This document shows, piece by piece, positions 8,071 to 17,243 of a stretch of 64,000 nucleotides of DNA (positions are counted from its first letter, which is position 1; the number at the start of each line of letters is the position of its first letter). The notes beneath the pieces are model-generated. The model searched no databases, had not been told where the DNA came from, and saw only the letters and a list, made by a program, of their open reading frames with translations. The translations under genes were made by a program, and so were the position numbers. The DNA comes from Leifsonia soli. GTDB taxonomy: Bacteria > Actinomycetota > Actinomycetes > Actinomycetales > Microbacteriaceae. The stretch spans positions 62,001 to 126,000 of the forward strand of contig NZ_JACCBJ010000001.1 in the NCBI RefSeq assembly GCF_013408745.1, given 5' to 3'.

Positions 8071-9533
8071 TGGATGAGAAGGCTCTGCTGGATCGTGTGC
8101 CCGACGGGCTCTACATCGGAGGGGAGTGGACCGCCGGATCGGCCGGGACGTTCCCGGTGTACGACCCGGCGACGGGCGACACCCTCAAGCGGATCGCCGA
8201 TGCCTCGCCGGAGGACGGCATCCGTGCGCTCGACGCCGCCGTCGCCGCCGCAGACGACTGGGCCGCGACGCCGCCACGGGCGCGCGGCGAGATCCTGCGC
8301 CGCGCCTTCGACCTGCTGCAGGAGCGGCGCGACGATTTCGCCCTGCTGATGACGCTGGAGATGGGCAAGCCGCTCGCCGAGGCGAGCGGCGAGGTCACCT
8401 ATGGCGGCGAGTTCCTCCGCTGGTTCTCGGAGGAGGCCGTCCGCATCACCGGACGCTACGGGAGCAACCCGGAGGGCACCGGGCGGATGATCGTCTCCCA
8501 GCATCCCGTCGGCCCGTGCTTCCTGATCACACCGTGGAACTTCCCGCTCGCGATGGCGACCAGGAAGATCGCGCCGGCGCTCGCCGCGGGATGCACCGTC
8601 GTCATCAAGCCGGCGGAATTGACGCCGCTGACGACGCTGTACTTCGCCCGGCTGCTCGAGGATGCCGGACTGCCCGCCGGAGTCCTCAACGTCGTCACGA
8701 CGACCACCTCCGGAAAGGTCTCCGCCCCCATCATCGCCGACCCGCGGCTGCGCAAGCTGTCGTTCACGGGCTCGACGGAGGTCGGCCGGACGCTGCTGAA
8801 GCAGGCGTCCCAGAACGTGCTCCGCACCTCCATGGAGCTCGGGGGCAACGCGCCGTTCGTCGTGTTCGACGACGCCGACCTCGACAAGGCGGTCGACGGC
8901 GCGATGCTGGCCAAGTTCCGCAACATCGGCGAGGCCTGCACCGCGGCCAACCGGTTCATCGTCCATGAGGCCGTCGCCGACGAGTTCGCCCGGCGGGTGA
9001 CAGAGCGCGTGAACGGCCTGAAGGTCGGCCGCGGAACCGACGACGGCGTCACCATCGGCCCGCTCATCAACGAGGACGCGGTCAGGAAGGCATCGGAGCT
9101 GGTCGAGGATGCCGTCCGTCGCGGGGCCGCGGTACTGACCGGCGGCTCCCGCGTCGGCGGCACAGGCACCTTCTTCGCGCCGACGGTCGTGGCCGACGTC
9201 GCGGCGGGCAGCGAGATCCTGCGCCAGGAGATCTTCGGTCCGGTGCTGTCCATCGTCCGCTTCTCGGACGAGGACGAGGCGGTGCGGATCGCGAACGACA
9301 CCGAGTACGGGCTCGTCTCGTACGTCTTCACCAGGGACCTGGCCCGCGGACAACGGATGATCGAGCGCCTGGAGACGGGGATGATGGGCCTCAACGTGGG
9401 AGTCGTCTCCAACGCGGCCGCGCCGTTCGGCGGCGTCAAGCAGTCCGGACTGGGACGCGAGGGCGGATTCGAGGGCATCCGCGAGTACTTGAACACGAAG
9501 TACACGCTCACCCCGAACCCGTTCGGAGCCTGA
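8070..9533 (+). CDS. NAD(P)-dependent aldehyde dehydrogenase, succinate-semialdehyde dehydrogenase-like
   Basis: Oxidises an aldehyde to the carboxylic acid in the cytoplasm. The 487 residues show the ALDH fold motifs in order: the coenzyme-site TPWNFPLAMATRK, KPAELTPLT, FTGSTEVGR, the glutamate motif MELGGNAPF and catalytic C290 in GEACTAANR; the C-terminal FGGVKQSGLGREGG is typical of the GabD branch. The start ATG shares one base with the Lrp stop (TGATG), so the genes are translationally coupled. The neighbours (thiolase, HSD10-like dehydrogenase) suggest the aldehyde arises in branched-chain or fatty-acid catabolism. Succinate semialdehyde as substrate is a family-level guess only. Confidence 0.85.
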   Translation: MDEKALLDRVPDGLYIGGEWTAGSAGTFPVYDPATGDTLKRIADASPEDGIRALDAAVAAADDWAATPPRARGEILRRAFDLLQERRDDFALLMTLEMGKPLAEASGEVTYGGEFLRWFSEEAVRITGRYGSNPEGTGRMIVSQHPVGPCFLITPWNFPLAMATRKIAPALAAGCTVVIKPAELTPLTTLYFARLLEDAGLPAGVLNVVTTTTSGKVSAPIIADPRLRKLSFTGSTEVGRTLLKQASQNVLRTSMELGGNAPFVVFDDADLDKAVDGAMLAKFRNIGEACTAANRFIVHEAVADEFARRVTERVNGLKVGRGTDDGVTIGPLINEDAVRKASELVEDAVRRGAAVLTGGSRVGGTGTFFAPTVVADVAAGSEILRQEIFGPVLSIVRFSDEDEAVRIANDTEYGLVSYVFTRDLARGQRMIERLETGMMGLNVGVVSNAAAPFGGVKQSGLGREGGFEGIREYLNTKYTLTPNPFGA

Positions 9534-9534
9534 C

Positions 9535-10725
9535 GTGTCGCGATCAGAAGCGGTCATCGTCGACGTCGTCCGCACCCCCTCCGGGCGCGGCAAGCCGGAC
9601 GGCGAACTGTCCGACATCCATCCCGCCGACCTCCTGGCGGGCGTGCTCCTCGAGCTGGTGGGGCGCACCGGCATCGACCCGGCGGTCGTGGACGACGTCA
9701 TCGGCGGATGCGTCACCCAGTCGGGAGAGCAGGCGGGAAACATCACGCGCACGGCGGTGCTGAGCGCCGGCTTCCCGGAGAGCGTTCCGGCGGTGACCAT
9801 CGACCGGCAGTGCGGATCGAGTCAGCAGGCGGCGGCGTTCGCCGCCCAGGGCGTGCTGTCCGGCGCGTACGACGTGGTCATCGCGTGCGGTGTGGAGTCG
9901 ATGAGCCGTGCGCCGATGGGATCGAACGCGCAGGGCGCATCCCTCGGCGGCGAGCTGCTGAGGGCGCGGTATCCGGAGGGCCTGGTCACCCAGGGCGTCG
10001 CGGCCGAGCTGATCGCCGACCGCTGGGGGTTCAGCCGGGCGCAGCTCGACGACTACGCCGCCGACTCGCACGGCCGGGCGGCCTGGGCCGCGGCGAACGG
10101 CGCGTTCGAGGGCGAGCTGGTCGCCGTGCCGACACCGGACTCCGGCAGCGTCAACGCGGATGAGACCATCCGGCCGGGCACGACCGCGGAGAAGCTGGCG
10201 CAGCTGCAGCCCGTGTTCCGCACCGACCGCTTGGCGGAGCGCTTCCCGCAGCTGGAGTGGCGCATCACCGCGGGCAACTCCTCACCGCTGACCGACGGCG
10301 CCTCCGCCGCCCTCATCATGAGTGCCGACGCCGCGAAGCGGCTGGGCCTGCGCCCACGCGCCCGGTTCCACTCGTTCGCGGTCGCCGGCAGCGACCCCCT
10401 GCTGATGCTCACCGGCATCCTGCCCGCCACGCGCAAGCTGCTCGAGCGCAGCGGTGTGCGGCTGGATGAGATCGACGCGTACGAGGTCAACGAGGCGTTC
10501 GCGCCCATCCCGCTGCTGTGGCGGGAGGAGTTCGGCGCGGACCCGTCGCGGCTCAATCCGCGCGGCGGCGCGATCGCGCTCGGGCACGCGCTCGGCTCGT
10601 CGGGCACGCGCCTGCTGGCGACGCTGCTCAACGAGGTCGAGTCCCGCGGCGGCCGCTACGGCCTGCAGACGATGTGCGAGGGCGGCGGCACCGCCAACGC
10701 GACACTGATCGAAGTGCTGCGCTGA
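9535..10725 (+). CDS. Acetyl-CoA C-acyltransferase (thiolase)
   Basis: Cleaves a 3-oxoacyl-CoA with CoA into acetyl-CoA and a shortened acyl-CoA. At 396 residues it is a full-length thiolase II. The nucleophile is C93 ([11 protein letters not shown]), the NEAFAPIPL motif follows in the C-terminal half, and H351 ([14 protein letters not shown]) and C381 ([10 protein letters not shown]) complete the site. GTG 9535 begins 2 nt after the ALDH stop, so it is co-transcribed. With the HSD10-like dehydrogenase next to it, cleavage of 2-methylacetoacetyl-CoA in isoleucine degradation is a specific and testable possibility; general beta-oxidation is the alternative. Confidence 0.87.
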   Translation: MSRSEAVIVDVVRTPSGRGKPDGELSDIHPADLLAGVLLELVGRTGIDPAVVDDVIGGCVTQSGEQAGNITRTAVLSAGFPESVPAVTIDRQCGSSQQAAAFAAQGVLSGAYDVVIACGVESMSRAPMGSNAQGASLGGELLRARYPEGLVTQGVAAELIADRWGFSRAQLDDYAADSHGRAAWAAANGAFEGELVAVPTPDSGSVNADETIRPGTTAEKLAQLQPVFRTDRLAERFPQLEWRITAGNSSPLTDGASAALIMSADAAKRLGLRPRARFHSFAVAGSDPLLMLTGILPATRKLLERSGVRLDEIDAYEVNEAFAPIPLLWREEFGADPSRLNPRGGAIALGHALGSSGTRLLATLLNEVESRGGRYGLQTMCEGGGTANATLIEVLR

Positions 10726-10757
10726 CGGCGCGGCACCGGATGATACGAAGGAGAACC

Positions 10758-11519
10758 ATGCAGCTCGACGGATGCTCGGCCATCGTCACCGGCGGAGCCA
10801 GCGGACTCGGCAACGCCACCGCGCACGCGCTCGCCGAGGCGGGCGCCCGCGTCGTGATCGTCGACCTCCCCCGCTCGGAGGGCGAGAAGGCCGCCGTCGC
10901 GCTGGGTCCGCACGCGCGGTTCGTGCCGGCGGACGTGACCAACGAAGCGGAGGTGCAGGCGGCGGTGGACACCGCGTCCGGACTCGCCCCGCTGCGCGTC
11001 GTGGTGAACTGCGCCGGGATCGCCACCGCCGAGAAGGTGCTGGGGCGTGACGGCGTCATCCCGCTCGAGCACTTCGAGCGCGTCATCCGGGTGAACCTGA
11101 TCGGAACCTTCAACGTGGTGCGCCTCGCGGCGGCCGCGATCGCCCAGACCGAGCCGGTCGGCGAGGAGCGCGGCGTGATCGTCAACACTGCATCGGTCGC
11201 GGCGTTCGACGGCCAGATCGGCCAGCCGGCGTATTCGGCGTCGAAGGGCGGGGTGGCCGCCATGACGCTGCCGTTGGCGCGGGAGTTCGCGCGCAGCCTC
11301 ATCCGCGTCATGACGATCGCGCCCGGCATCTTCGAGACGCCGATGATGGCGGGGCTGCCGCAGGCGGCGCAGGACTCACTGGCCGCCCAGGTGCCGCATC
11401 CCTCGCGGCTCGGCCGGCCGGCGGAGTACGCGGCGCTGGTGGGCGCGATCGTCGAGAACCCGATGCTGAACGGCGAGACGATCCGCCTCGACGGCGCGAT
11501 CCGGATGCAGCCCAAGTAG
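10758..11519 (+). CDS. Short-chain dehydrogenase, 3-hydroxyacyl-CoA dehydrogenase type 2 (HSD10-like)
   Basis: NAD-dependent classical SDR of 253 residues. The nucleotide-binding motif is TGGASGLG, followed by NCAGIA, a serine in NTASVAAF and the Y159-S-A-S-K163 catalytic pair. Long stretches recall human HSD17B10 (for example [22 protein letters not shown] and the C-terminus [20 protein letters not shown]), an enzyme that oxidises 2-methyl-3-hydroxybutyryl-CoA in isoleucine breakdown. ATG 10758 has AAGGAG at 10748-10753. The frame continues upstream into the thiolase gene but only as an antisense-like extension. It is the last gene of the catabolic block and is followed by a long hairpin. 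Confidence 0.87.
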   Translation: MQLDGCSAIVTGGASGLGNATAHALAEAGARVVIVDLPRSEGEKAAVALGPHARFVPADVTNEAEVQAAVDTASGLAPLRVVVNCAGIATAEKVLGRDGVIPLEHFERVIRVNLIGTFNVVRLAAAAIAQTEPVGEERGVIVNTASVAAFDGQIGQPAYSASKGGVAAMTLPLAREFARSLIRVMTIAPGIFETPMMAGLPQAAQDSLAAQVPHPSRLGRPAEYAALVGAIVENPMLNGETIRLDGAIRMQPK

Positions 11520-11542
11520 CCCGAGCGCCCGACCCCCAGCTG

Positions 11543-11602
11543 ACAGCTCCTGAGTTTTTCGGCCGCACGGCGGGGTGTCGGGCGGAAAAACTCAGGAGCT
11601 GT
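11543..11602. terminator. Bidirectional terminator, 18-bp perfect inverted repeat
   Basis: Arms 11543-11560 (ACAGCTCCTGAGTTTTTC) and 11585-11602 are exact complements around a 24-nt loop. It lies between convergent genes, 23 nt after the SDR stop and 26 nt before the end of the opposite regulator gene. The T5/A5 runs sit inside the stem rather than after it. Confidence 0.6.
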
Positions 11603-11627
11603 TGGCGTAGGGCGGGGGCTACACAGA

Positions 11628-13082
11628 TCAGGCGCCCGAGTGCGCCTCCAGGAACGTGTAGACGTCGGAGTCGTCGACGCCGGGGAACGACCCCGACGGC
11701 AGCGGCGACAGGATGTGCGCGTGCAGCCGGGCGCTCGGCCACGCCTTGCCCGCCCAGCGGCCCGAGAGCGTGGCGGGCGGACGCTTGCAGCACGACTCGT
11801 CGGGGCAGCGCGACTCGGCCCGCACCGTCGTCTCTCGGCCGCGGAACCACTTCGCCTCGTCGAACGGCACGCCGACGGTGATCGAGAACCCGCCCTCCGC
11901 GGTCGTCCCGGTCTGGGTCGCGCACCAGTAGGTTCCCGCCGGGGTGTCGGTGTTCTGGTACAGCTCCGTCGTGCGGTTGGTGTGCGTGAAGGCCGTCCGT
12001 GCTCCCCACTTCCGGCAGACGACCTGGCCCTCGATGGATCCGGTCACATCCGTCGGGAGCGGCAGGCCGTCGTTCTCGTAACCCTTGTACAGTGCGCCGT
12101 CGTCGCCGACGCGGAGGAAGTGCATCGTCATGTCCAGATGGCTCGTCGCGAGGTTCGTCAGCCGCAGCGCCGCCGCCTCGTGGGTCACGCCGAAGGCGTC
12201 GCGGAAGTCCTCGACGGCGAGGTCCCTCTCCTTCTTCGCCTGCTGCAGGAAGGCGACCGCCGCCTCGCGGGGCATGAGGCAGCAGGCCGCGAAGTAGTTG
12301 ATCTCCAACCGCTGCCGCAGGAAGTCCGCGTACGACTCGGGACGGGTGTGGCCGAGCAGCCGGTGCGCCATCGCCTGCAGGGCCATGGAGCGGAGGCCGT
12401 GGCCGCCCGGGATGGACGCGGGCGGCAGGTAGATCCGCCCGTTCTCGAGGTCGGTGATCGAGCGGGCCGACCGGGGGAGGTCGTTCACGTAGATGAGCTC
12501 GAAGCCCAGCTGCTCCGCCATCACGCTGACCTCGCGGTGCGTGAGTGCGCCGCGGGTGTGGCCGGACGCGCGGACGCGCTGCTCGGCGAGCTCCTCGATC
12601 TCGGGCATGTAGTTGTGCTGGGCGCGCATCCGCTCGCGCAGTTCGGTGTTCGCGCGCCGCGCCTCCTCGGGGGTCGCGATCGCCTCGCTCGCCCGGCGGC
12701 TCAGCTCGCGGTGCAGGCCGACGATGGCACGCAGGGTCTCGGTCGGGGTGCCCTTCGTCGGCTTGACCGCCGGCAGCCCGAGGGACGCGTACAGCGGTCC
12801 GCGCTGCGCCCGGGCGAGCTCGATCTCGAGGGCGGCGCGCTCGTCCGGCGGCTCGGCGGACAGCAGGTCCGCCGGCTGGACGCCGAGGGCGGCGGCGAGG
12901 GAACTCAGCAGCGAGATCCGGGGCTCGCGCTTGCCGTTCTCGATCAGCGACAGCTGGCTCGCGGCGACGCCTGTTGCGGCGCCCAGGTCGTCGAGGGTCA
13001 TGCGGCGGCTGGTGCGGAAATGCCGGATGCGATGGCCGAGCGTGGCGACATCGATGTCGCCCGCCTCCACGGGAGTGCTCAT
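11628..13082 (-). CDS. XRE-family regulator with ImmA/IrrE-like domain, RamB/PrpR type
   Basis: A 484-residue regulator of the short-chain fatty-acid type (RamB of Corynebacterium, PrpR of Mycobacterium), which control acetate, glyoxylate or propionate genes. An HTH_3 domain occupies about residues 15-70 (LSLIENGKREPRISLLSSLAAALGV). A central IrrE/ImmA-like domain follows, lacking an obvious HExxH but keeping the AHRLLGH and NYFAACCLMP segments. The C-terminal domain has cysteines in VVCRKWG, TYWCAT and CPDESCC, matching the Fe-S cluster domain described for PrpR. The ATG is 6 nt from a TATTGT -10, so the message is probably leaderless. It is divergent from pckG, a plausible target. Confidence 0.82.
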   Translation of the reverse strand: MSTPVEAGDIDVATLGHRIRHFRTSRRMTLDDLGAATGVAASQLSLIENGKREPRISLLSSLAAALGVQPADLLSAEPPDERAALEIELARAQRGPLYASLGLPAVKPTKGTPTETLRAIVGLHRELSRRASEAIATPEEARRANTELRERMRAQHNYMPEIEELAEQRVRASGHTRGALTHREVSVMAEQLGFELIYVNDLPRSARSITDLENGRIYLPPASIPGGHGLRSMALQAMAHRLLGHTRPESYADFLRQRLEINYFAACCLMPREAAVAFLQQAKKERDLAVEDFRDAFGVTHEAAALRLTNLATSHLDMTMHFLRVGDDGALYKGYENDGLPLPTDVTGSIEGQVVCRKWGARTAFTHTNRTTELYQNTDTPAGTYWCATQTGTTAEGGFSITVGVPFDEAKWFRGRETTVRAESRCPDESCCKRPPATLSGRWAGKAWPSARLHAHILSPLPSGSFPGVDDSDVYTFLEAHSGA

Positions 13083-13088
13083 GGCTTC

Positions 13089-13122
13089 ACAATAGCGAAA
13101 GATTCGCGATTCTTACAGCGAA
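13089..13122. promoter_or_regulatory. Promoter of the RamB-like gene with TTCGC/GCGAA half-sites
   Basis: On the minus strand a -10 TATTGT (13089-13094) and a weak -35 TGTAAG (13112-13117) are 17 bp apart. GCGAA at 13095-13099, TTCGC at 13103-13107 and GCGAA at 13118-13122 flank and fill the spacer; the first two form an inverted repeat with a 3-nt centre. They are candidate binding sites for the regulator itself. Confidence 0.45.
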
Positions 13123-13197
13123 TTTGTCGGGTCGAACCGTCGGAATCTCTCACATGCTGGAGGAGACACCACTTCTTACGACGAAAAGGACTCCGTC

Positions 13198-15030
13198 ATG
13201 AGCATCGCCGAGCTGACCATCGCCGACACGGCCCCGTCCGACGGGATGGACGCCGTGCGTGCCTGGGTCGACGACATCGCCGCCCTCACCCGGCCCGACG
13301 AGATCGTCTGGTGCGACGGCTCCCTCGGTGAGGCCGACCGTCTGACCAAGCAGCTCGTCGCGGAGGGCAAGCTCATCCGGCTGAACCCCGAATGGCGGCC
13401 GAACAGCTTCCTCGCGCGCACCGACCCGGGCGACGTCGCCCGGGTCGAGGACCGCACCTTCATCTGCTCGGAGGACGAGGCGGACGCCGGCCCCACCAAC
13501 AACTGGCGCGAGCCGGCCGCGATGCGCGCCGAGCTGCGCGACGTCTTCGCGGGCAGCATGCGCGGCCGGACCATGTACGTCGTCCCGTTCTCGATGGGGC
13601 CGGTCGGCGGTCCGATCTCGCAGGTCGGCATCCAGCTCACCGATTCCGCGTACGTCGCCGTCAGCCTCGGGATGATGACCCGGGTCACCGAGACGGTGCT
13701 CGATCTGATCGCGGCCGGGCAGGAGTGGGTTCCGACCGTGCACAGCGTCGGCTTCCCGCTCGTCGACGCGGACGGGACCCGCCACGACGACGTGGCCTGG
13801 CCGTGCAGCACGACCAAGTACATCGTGCAGTTCCCGGAGACCCGGGAGGTGTGGTCGTACGGCTCGGGATACGGCGGCAACGCCATCCTCGCCAAGAAGT
13901 GCTTCGCCCTGCGGATCGCCTCGGTGATGGCCCGCGACGAGGGCTGGCTCGCCGAGCACATGCTCATCGTCAAGGTGACATCGCCGGAGGGCCGCGTGTT
14001 CCACTTCGCCGCGGCGTTCCCGTCGGCGTGCGGCAAGACCAACCTCGCGATGCTGCAGCCGAGCATCCCGGGCTGGACGGTCGAGACCATCGGGGACGAC
14101 ATCGCCTGGCTGCGCCAGGGACCGGATGGCCGGCTGCGCGCGATCAACCCGGAGGCGGGCTTCTTCGGCGTCGCGCCGGGCACCGGCGAGACCACCAACC
14201 GCACCGCGGTGGAGACGCTGTGGGGCAACACGATCTTCACCAACGTGGCGCTGCGCGACGACGGCGACGTCTGGTGGGAGGGGCTGACCGACGAGCCGCC
14301 TGCCCACCTGATCGACTGGGAGGGGAAGGACTGGACGCCCGGCAGCGGGCGCCCGGCCGCGCATCCGAACTCCCGCTTCACCGTGAGCGCCGCGCAGTGC
14401 CCGTCCATCGCCGACGACTGGGACGCCTTCGACGGCGTTCCGATCGACGCGATCCTGTTCGGGGGACGGCGGGCGACGAACGTCCCGCTCGTCGCCCAGG
14501 CTCGCGACTGGCGGCACGGGGTGTTCATCGGGGCGACGATCTCCTCCGAGCGCACCGCTGCGGCGGAGGGCACGGTCGGCGAGCTGCGCCGCGACCCGTT
14601 CGCGATGCTGCCGTTCTGCGGCTACAACATGGCCGACCACTGGGCGCACTGGCTGGAGATGGGGGAGCGGCTCGGCGAGCACGCACCGGCGGTGTTCCAG
14701 GTGAACTGGTTCCGCACGGGCGACGACGGCCGGTTCCTGTGGCCGGGGTTCAGCGAGAACGCCCGGGTGATCGAGTGGATCGCGCGTCGCGTCGAGGGCA
14801 GCGCCGGGAGCGTGTCCACGCCGATCGGGCAGCTGCCGGTGGTCGAGGAGCTCGACCTGGACGGCCTCGACCTCCCGGAGGAGGACGTGGCTGCCCTCTT
14901 CGAGGTCGACCCGCAGAGCTGGCTCGCCGAGTGCGACCTGACCGACGAGTTCTTCGCCCGCTTCGGCACCCGCGTCCCGGCCGCCCTGCGCGCCGAGCTC
15001 GCCTCCCTCCGCTACCACCTCCGCGCCTGA
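13198..15030 (+). CDS. pckG: Phosphoenolpyruvate carboxykinase (GTP)
   Basis: Interconverts oxaloacetate + GTP and PEP + CO2 + GDP; the first committed step of gluconeogenesis. The 610 residues match the GTP-dependent family in length. Visible motifs are the substrate-site [15 protein letters not shown], the kinase-1 P-loop [12 protein letters not shown] with the reactive cysteine, and the kinase-2 segment [11 protein letters not shown] 13198 has AAAGGA at 13185-13190. It is transcribed away from the RamB-like regulator and ends at a very long perfect hairpin. Regulation by that neighbour is inferred from position. Confidence 0.95.
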   Translation: MSIAELTIADTAPSDGMDAVRAWVDDIAALTRPDEIVWCDGSLGEADRLTKQLVAEGKLIRLNPEWRPNSFLARTDPGDVARVEDRTFICSEDEADAGPTNNWREPAAMRAELRDVFAGSMRGRTMYVVPFSMGPVGGPISQVGIQLTDSAYVAVSLGMMTRVTETVLDLIAAGQEWVPTVHSVGFPLVDADGTRHDDVAWPCSTTKYIVQFPETREVWSYGSGYGGNAILAKKCFALRIASVMARDEGWLAEHMLIVKVTSPEGRVFHFAAAFPSACGKTNLAMLQPSIPGWTVETIGDDIAWLRQGPDGRLRAINPEAGFFGVAPGTGETTNRTAVETLWGNTIFTNVALRDDGDVWWEGLTDEPPAHLIDWEGKDWTPGSGRPAAHPNSRFTVSAAQCPSIADDWDAFDGVPIDAILFGGRRATNVPLVAQARDWRHGVFIGATISSERTAAAEGTVGELRRDPFAMLPFCGYNMADHWAHWLEMGERLGEHAPAVFQVNWFRTGDDGRFLWPGFSENARVIEWIARRVEGSAGSVSTPIGQLPVVEELDLDGLDLPEEDVAALFEVDPQSWLAECDLTDEFFARFGTRVPAALRAELASLRYHLRA

Positions 15031-15037
15031 GACCCCA

Positions 15038-15103
15038 CCGTCGAGTACGCAAAAACTGCACGCTATCCGAGCGGATGGCGTGCAGTTTTTGCGTACTCGA
15101 CGG
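15038..15103. terminator. Bidirectional terminator, 26-bp perfect inverted repeat
   Basis: Arms 15038-15063 and 15078-15103 are exact complements with a 14-nt loop. The arms begin CCGTCGAGTACG and include A5/T5 runs. It lies 7 nt after pckG and 7 nt before the end of the convergent ABC gene, so it can serve both. Confidence 0.65.
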
Positions 15104-15110
15104 GGGTCGG

Positions 15111-17093
15111 TCAGACGAGGAGCTGGTGCTTGGCGAGGTCGCGGTAGAGCGGGGTGGTTTCGACGAGTTCGGAGTGGGTGCCGCTGCCGATGACGCGGCC
15201 GTGGTCGAGCACCACGATCTGGTCGGAGTCGACGACGGTCGACAGCCGGTGGGCGATCACGAGTAGCGTGCGGTCCTCCGCCACGGCGTCGATCGCCTCG
15301 CGCATCAACTGCTCGTTGCGGCCGTCGAGGCTCGAGGTGGACTCGTCGAGAAGCAGAACGGGCGGAGCCGCCAGCAGCGCGCGCGCGATCGCGAGGCGCT
15401 GGCGCTCGCCGCCGGAGAGCATGATGCCGTCCTCGCCGACCGGGGCGCCGAGGCCGAGCTCGCTCCGCTCCAGCACCTCCGTCAGGTTGACGGCGTGCAG
15501 GACGTCGATGCACTCGGCGTCGGTCGCGTCCGGCGCGGCCAGCGTCAGGTTGTCGCGCAGCGATCCGGCGAGCACGGGCGCATCCTGCTCGACATAGCCG
15601 ATCTGCGAGCGGAGCGAGACGCGGTCGAGGGTGCGCACATCCATCCCGCCGAAGCGCACCTCGCCCGCCTGCGGGTCGTAGAACCGCTCGACGAGGGCGA
15701 GGATGGTCGACTTGCCCGCGCCGGACGGCCCGACGAGCGCGGTGCGCTTGCCGCGCGGGACGCGGAAGCTGACACCCTGGAGCACCCCACCGTGCCGGTG
15801 GGCGCCCTCGTCGGAGCCCGCTCCGGCAGCGGCCTCCGCCTCGGCGACGACGTCCGCCCCGGTCAGCGCCTCGAACGCGAGCCGCTCCGGCGTCGGCTGC
15901 TCGACGGCGGCCGGCCCGGCGCCCGCACCGGTGGTCCCCTCCGCGCTGTCGGCCACAGTGGACTCCGGGTACGCGAACCGCACATCCACGAACTCGATCG
16001 CCGGCGCCTCCGGAGCCAGCGCTTCGTTCGCGGCTCCGACGGTGAGGGCCAGCGGCGCGATGTCGCGGTCGTGCTGGTCCTCGGTCGGCAGGTCGAGGAT
16101 CTCCTGGATGCGCCCGAGCGCCCCGAGCGCCGAGTTGACCGCCGCGATGGCTCCGAACGCCTGTCCGAGCGGCAGGATCATCATGAACAGGAACAGGATG
16201 AAGGCGACCAGGTTCGCGACCGTGATCGCCCCGCTGGCGACGCGGAAGCCGCCGACGCCGAGCACGACCAGGAACGACACCTGCATCGCGATGCCGGCGA
16301 CCGGCACGACGAGCGCCGAGATCTTGGCGACCCGGATGCCCATCCGCCACGCTCCGGTCGCATCCTCGTCGACGGCCGCGATCTCGCGCTCCGTCGCATT
16401 GGAGGCGCGGATGGTCCGCACGGAGCTGATCGCGCGCTCGACCGCCGCGGCCAGGTCGCCCACTTTGTTCTGCGCCTTCTGGCTCGCGACGCGGATGCGG
16501 CCGGACAGCAGCACGACGACCACGATGGAGACGGCCACGACGAGAACGGTCAGCCCGAGCAGCACGGGGTCGATGATGAGCATCGCGATGAGCGCGCCGA
16601 TGAAGGTGAGCGCTCCGCCGATCGCCTCGACGAGCCCCTGCGTGAGCACGGCCCGCAGCAGCGTGGTGTCCGACCCGACCCGCGACACCAGGTCGCCCGT
16701 GCGGCGGGTGTCGAACTCGCTGATCGGCAGCCGCAGCATCCGCCCGACCAGCTTGCGCCTGGACGACAGCACGACGCCCTCGCCCGTGCGCTGCAGCAGG
16801 TAGTGCTGGTATCCCGAGATGAGGCCGGAGATGACGACCAGCGCGATGAGGCCCCACACCAGGCCGCCGAGCGGCTGCTGCTTTCCGACCACCTCGATGA
16901 CCTGGCTGACCAGGAGCGGTTGCGCCAGGCTCGCCGCGGCGCCCAGGATGCTGAGCACGATGACGAACGCGAGGACGCGCTTGTGCTCCAGCAGGTAGGG
17001 GAGCAGCTGCGAGAACCGCGCGCGGGGGCCGGCGTCGTCGGTGGGCCGCCCGAAGCCGCGACGGCGGCGGGCGGGGGCTGACGTGGTGGACAT
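15111..17093 (-). CDS. ABC exporter, fused membrane and ATPase domains (multidrug/lipid type)
   Basis: A 660-residue half-transporter: six-helix ABC type-1 membrane domain (about residues 30-330) followed by a nucleotide-binding domain with Walker A GPSGAGKST, signature LSGGERQRLAIARAL, Walker B VLLLDEST and the H-loop AHRLST. Such proteins work as homo- or heterodimers that export drugs, lipids or peptides. Between the domains sits an unusual insert of roughly 60 residues rich in Ala, Glu and Gly (around GTTGAGAGPAAVEQPTPE and AEAEAAAGAGSDEGAHRHGG). The start is the ATG at 17091-17093. It is transcribed alone, divergent from a second ABC system. Substrate unknown. Confidence 0.85.
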   Translation of the reverse strand: MSTTSAPARRRRGFGRPTDDAGPRARFSQLLPYLLEHKRVLAFVIVLSILGAAASLAQPLLVSQVIEVVGKQQPLGGLVWGLIALVVISGLISGYQHYLLQRTGEGVVLSSRRKLVGRMLRLPISEFDTRRTGDLVSRVGSDTTLLRAVLTQGLVEAIGGALTFIGALIAMLIIDPVLLGLTVLVVAVSIVVVVLLSGRIRVASQKAQNKVGDLAAAVERAISSVRTIRASNATEREIAAVDEDATGAWRMGIRVAKISALVVPVAGIAMQVSFLVVLGVGGFRVASGAITVANLVAFILFLFMMILPLGQAFGAIAAVNSALGALGRIQEILDLPTEDQHDRDIAPLALTVGAANEALAPEAPAIEFVDVRFAYPESTVADSAEGTTGAGAGPAAVEQPTPERLAFEALTGADVVAEAEAAAGAGSDEGAHRHGGVLQGVSFRVPRGKRTALVGPSGAGKSTILALVERFYDPQAGEVRFGGMDVRTLDRVSLRSQIGYVEQDAPVLAGSLRDNLTLAAPDATDAECIDVLHAVNLTEVLERSELGLGAPVGEDGIMLSGGERQRLAIARALLAAPPVLLLDESTSSLDGRNEQLMREAIDAVAEDRTLLVIAHRLSTVVDSDQIVVLDHGRVIGSGTHSELVETTPLYRDLAKHQLLV

Positions 17094-17229
17094 GACGGTG
17101 TCTCCGTTCGGGGGAGGAGGAGGGGCGTCGGGGCGGGTGTTTTCCGCTCACTCCGAAGGTACTTCGTGTGAACTGCCTGTTTGCTGACATCGCGTGCCGT
17201 TGCCCCCTCCGAATGTCCGTGGTCGCGGC

Positions 17230-17243
17230 TACAGTGCTGAACT
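17230..17243 (+). promoter_or_regulatory. -10 element for a nearly leaderless ABC exporter operon
   Basis: TACAGT at 17230-17235 ends 8 nt before the ATG at 17244, and no Shine-Dalgarno sequence lies between. A CGAAG-GTA-CTTCG inverted repeat at 17154-17166 sits further up in the divergent region. Confidence 0.4.
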
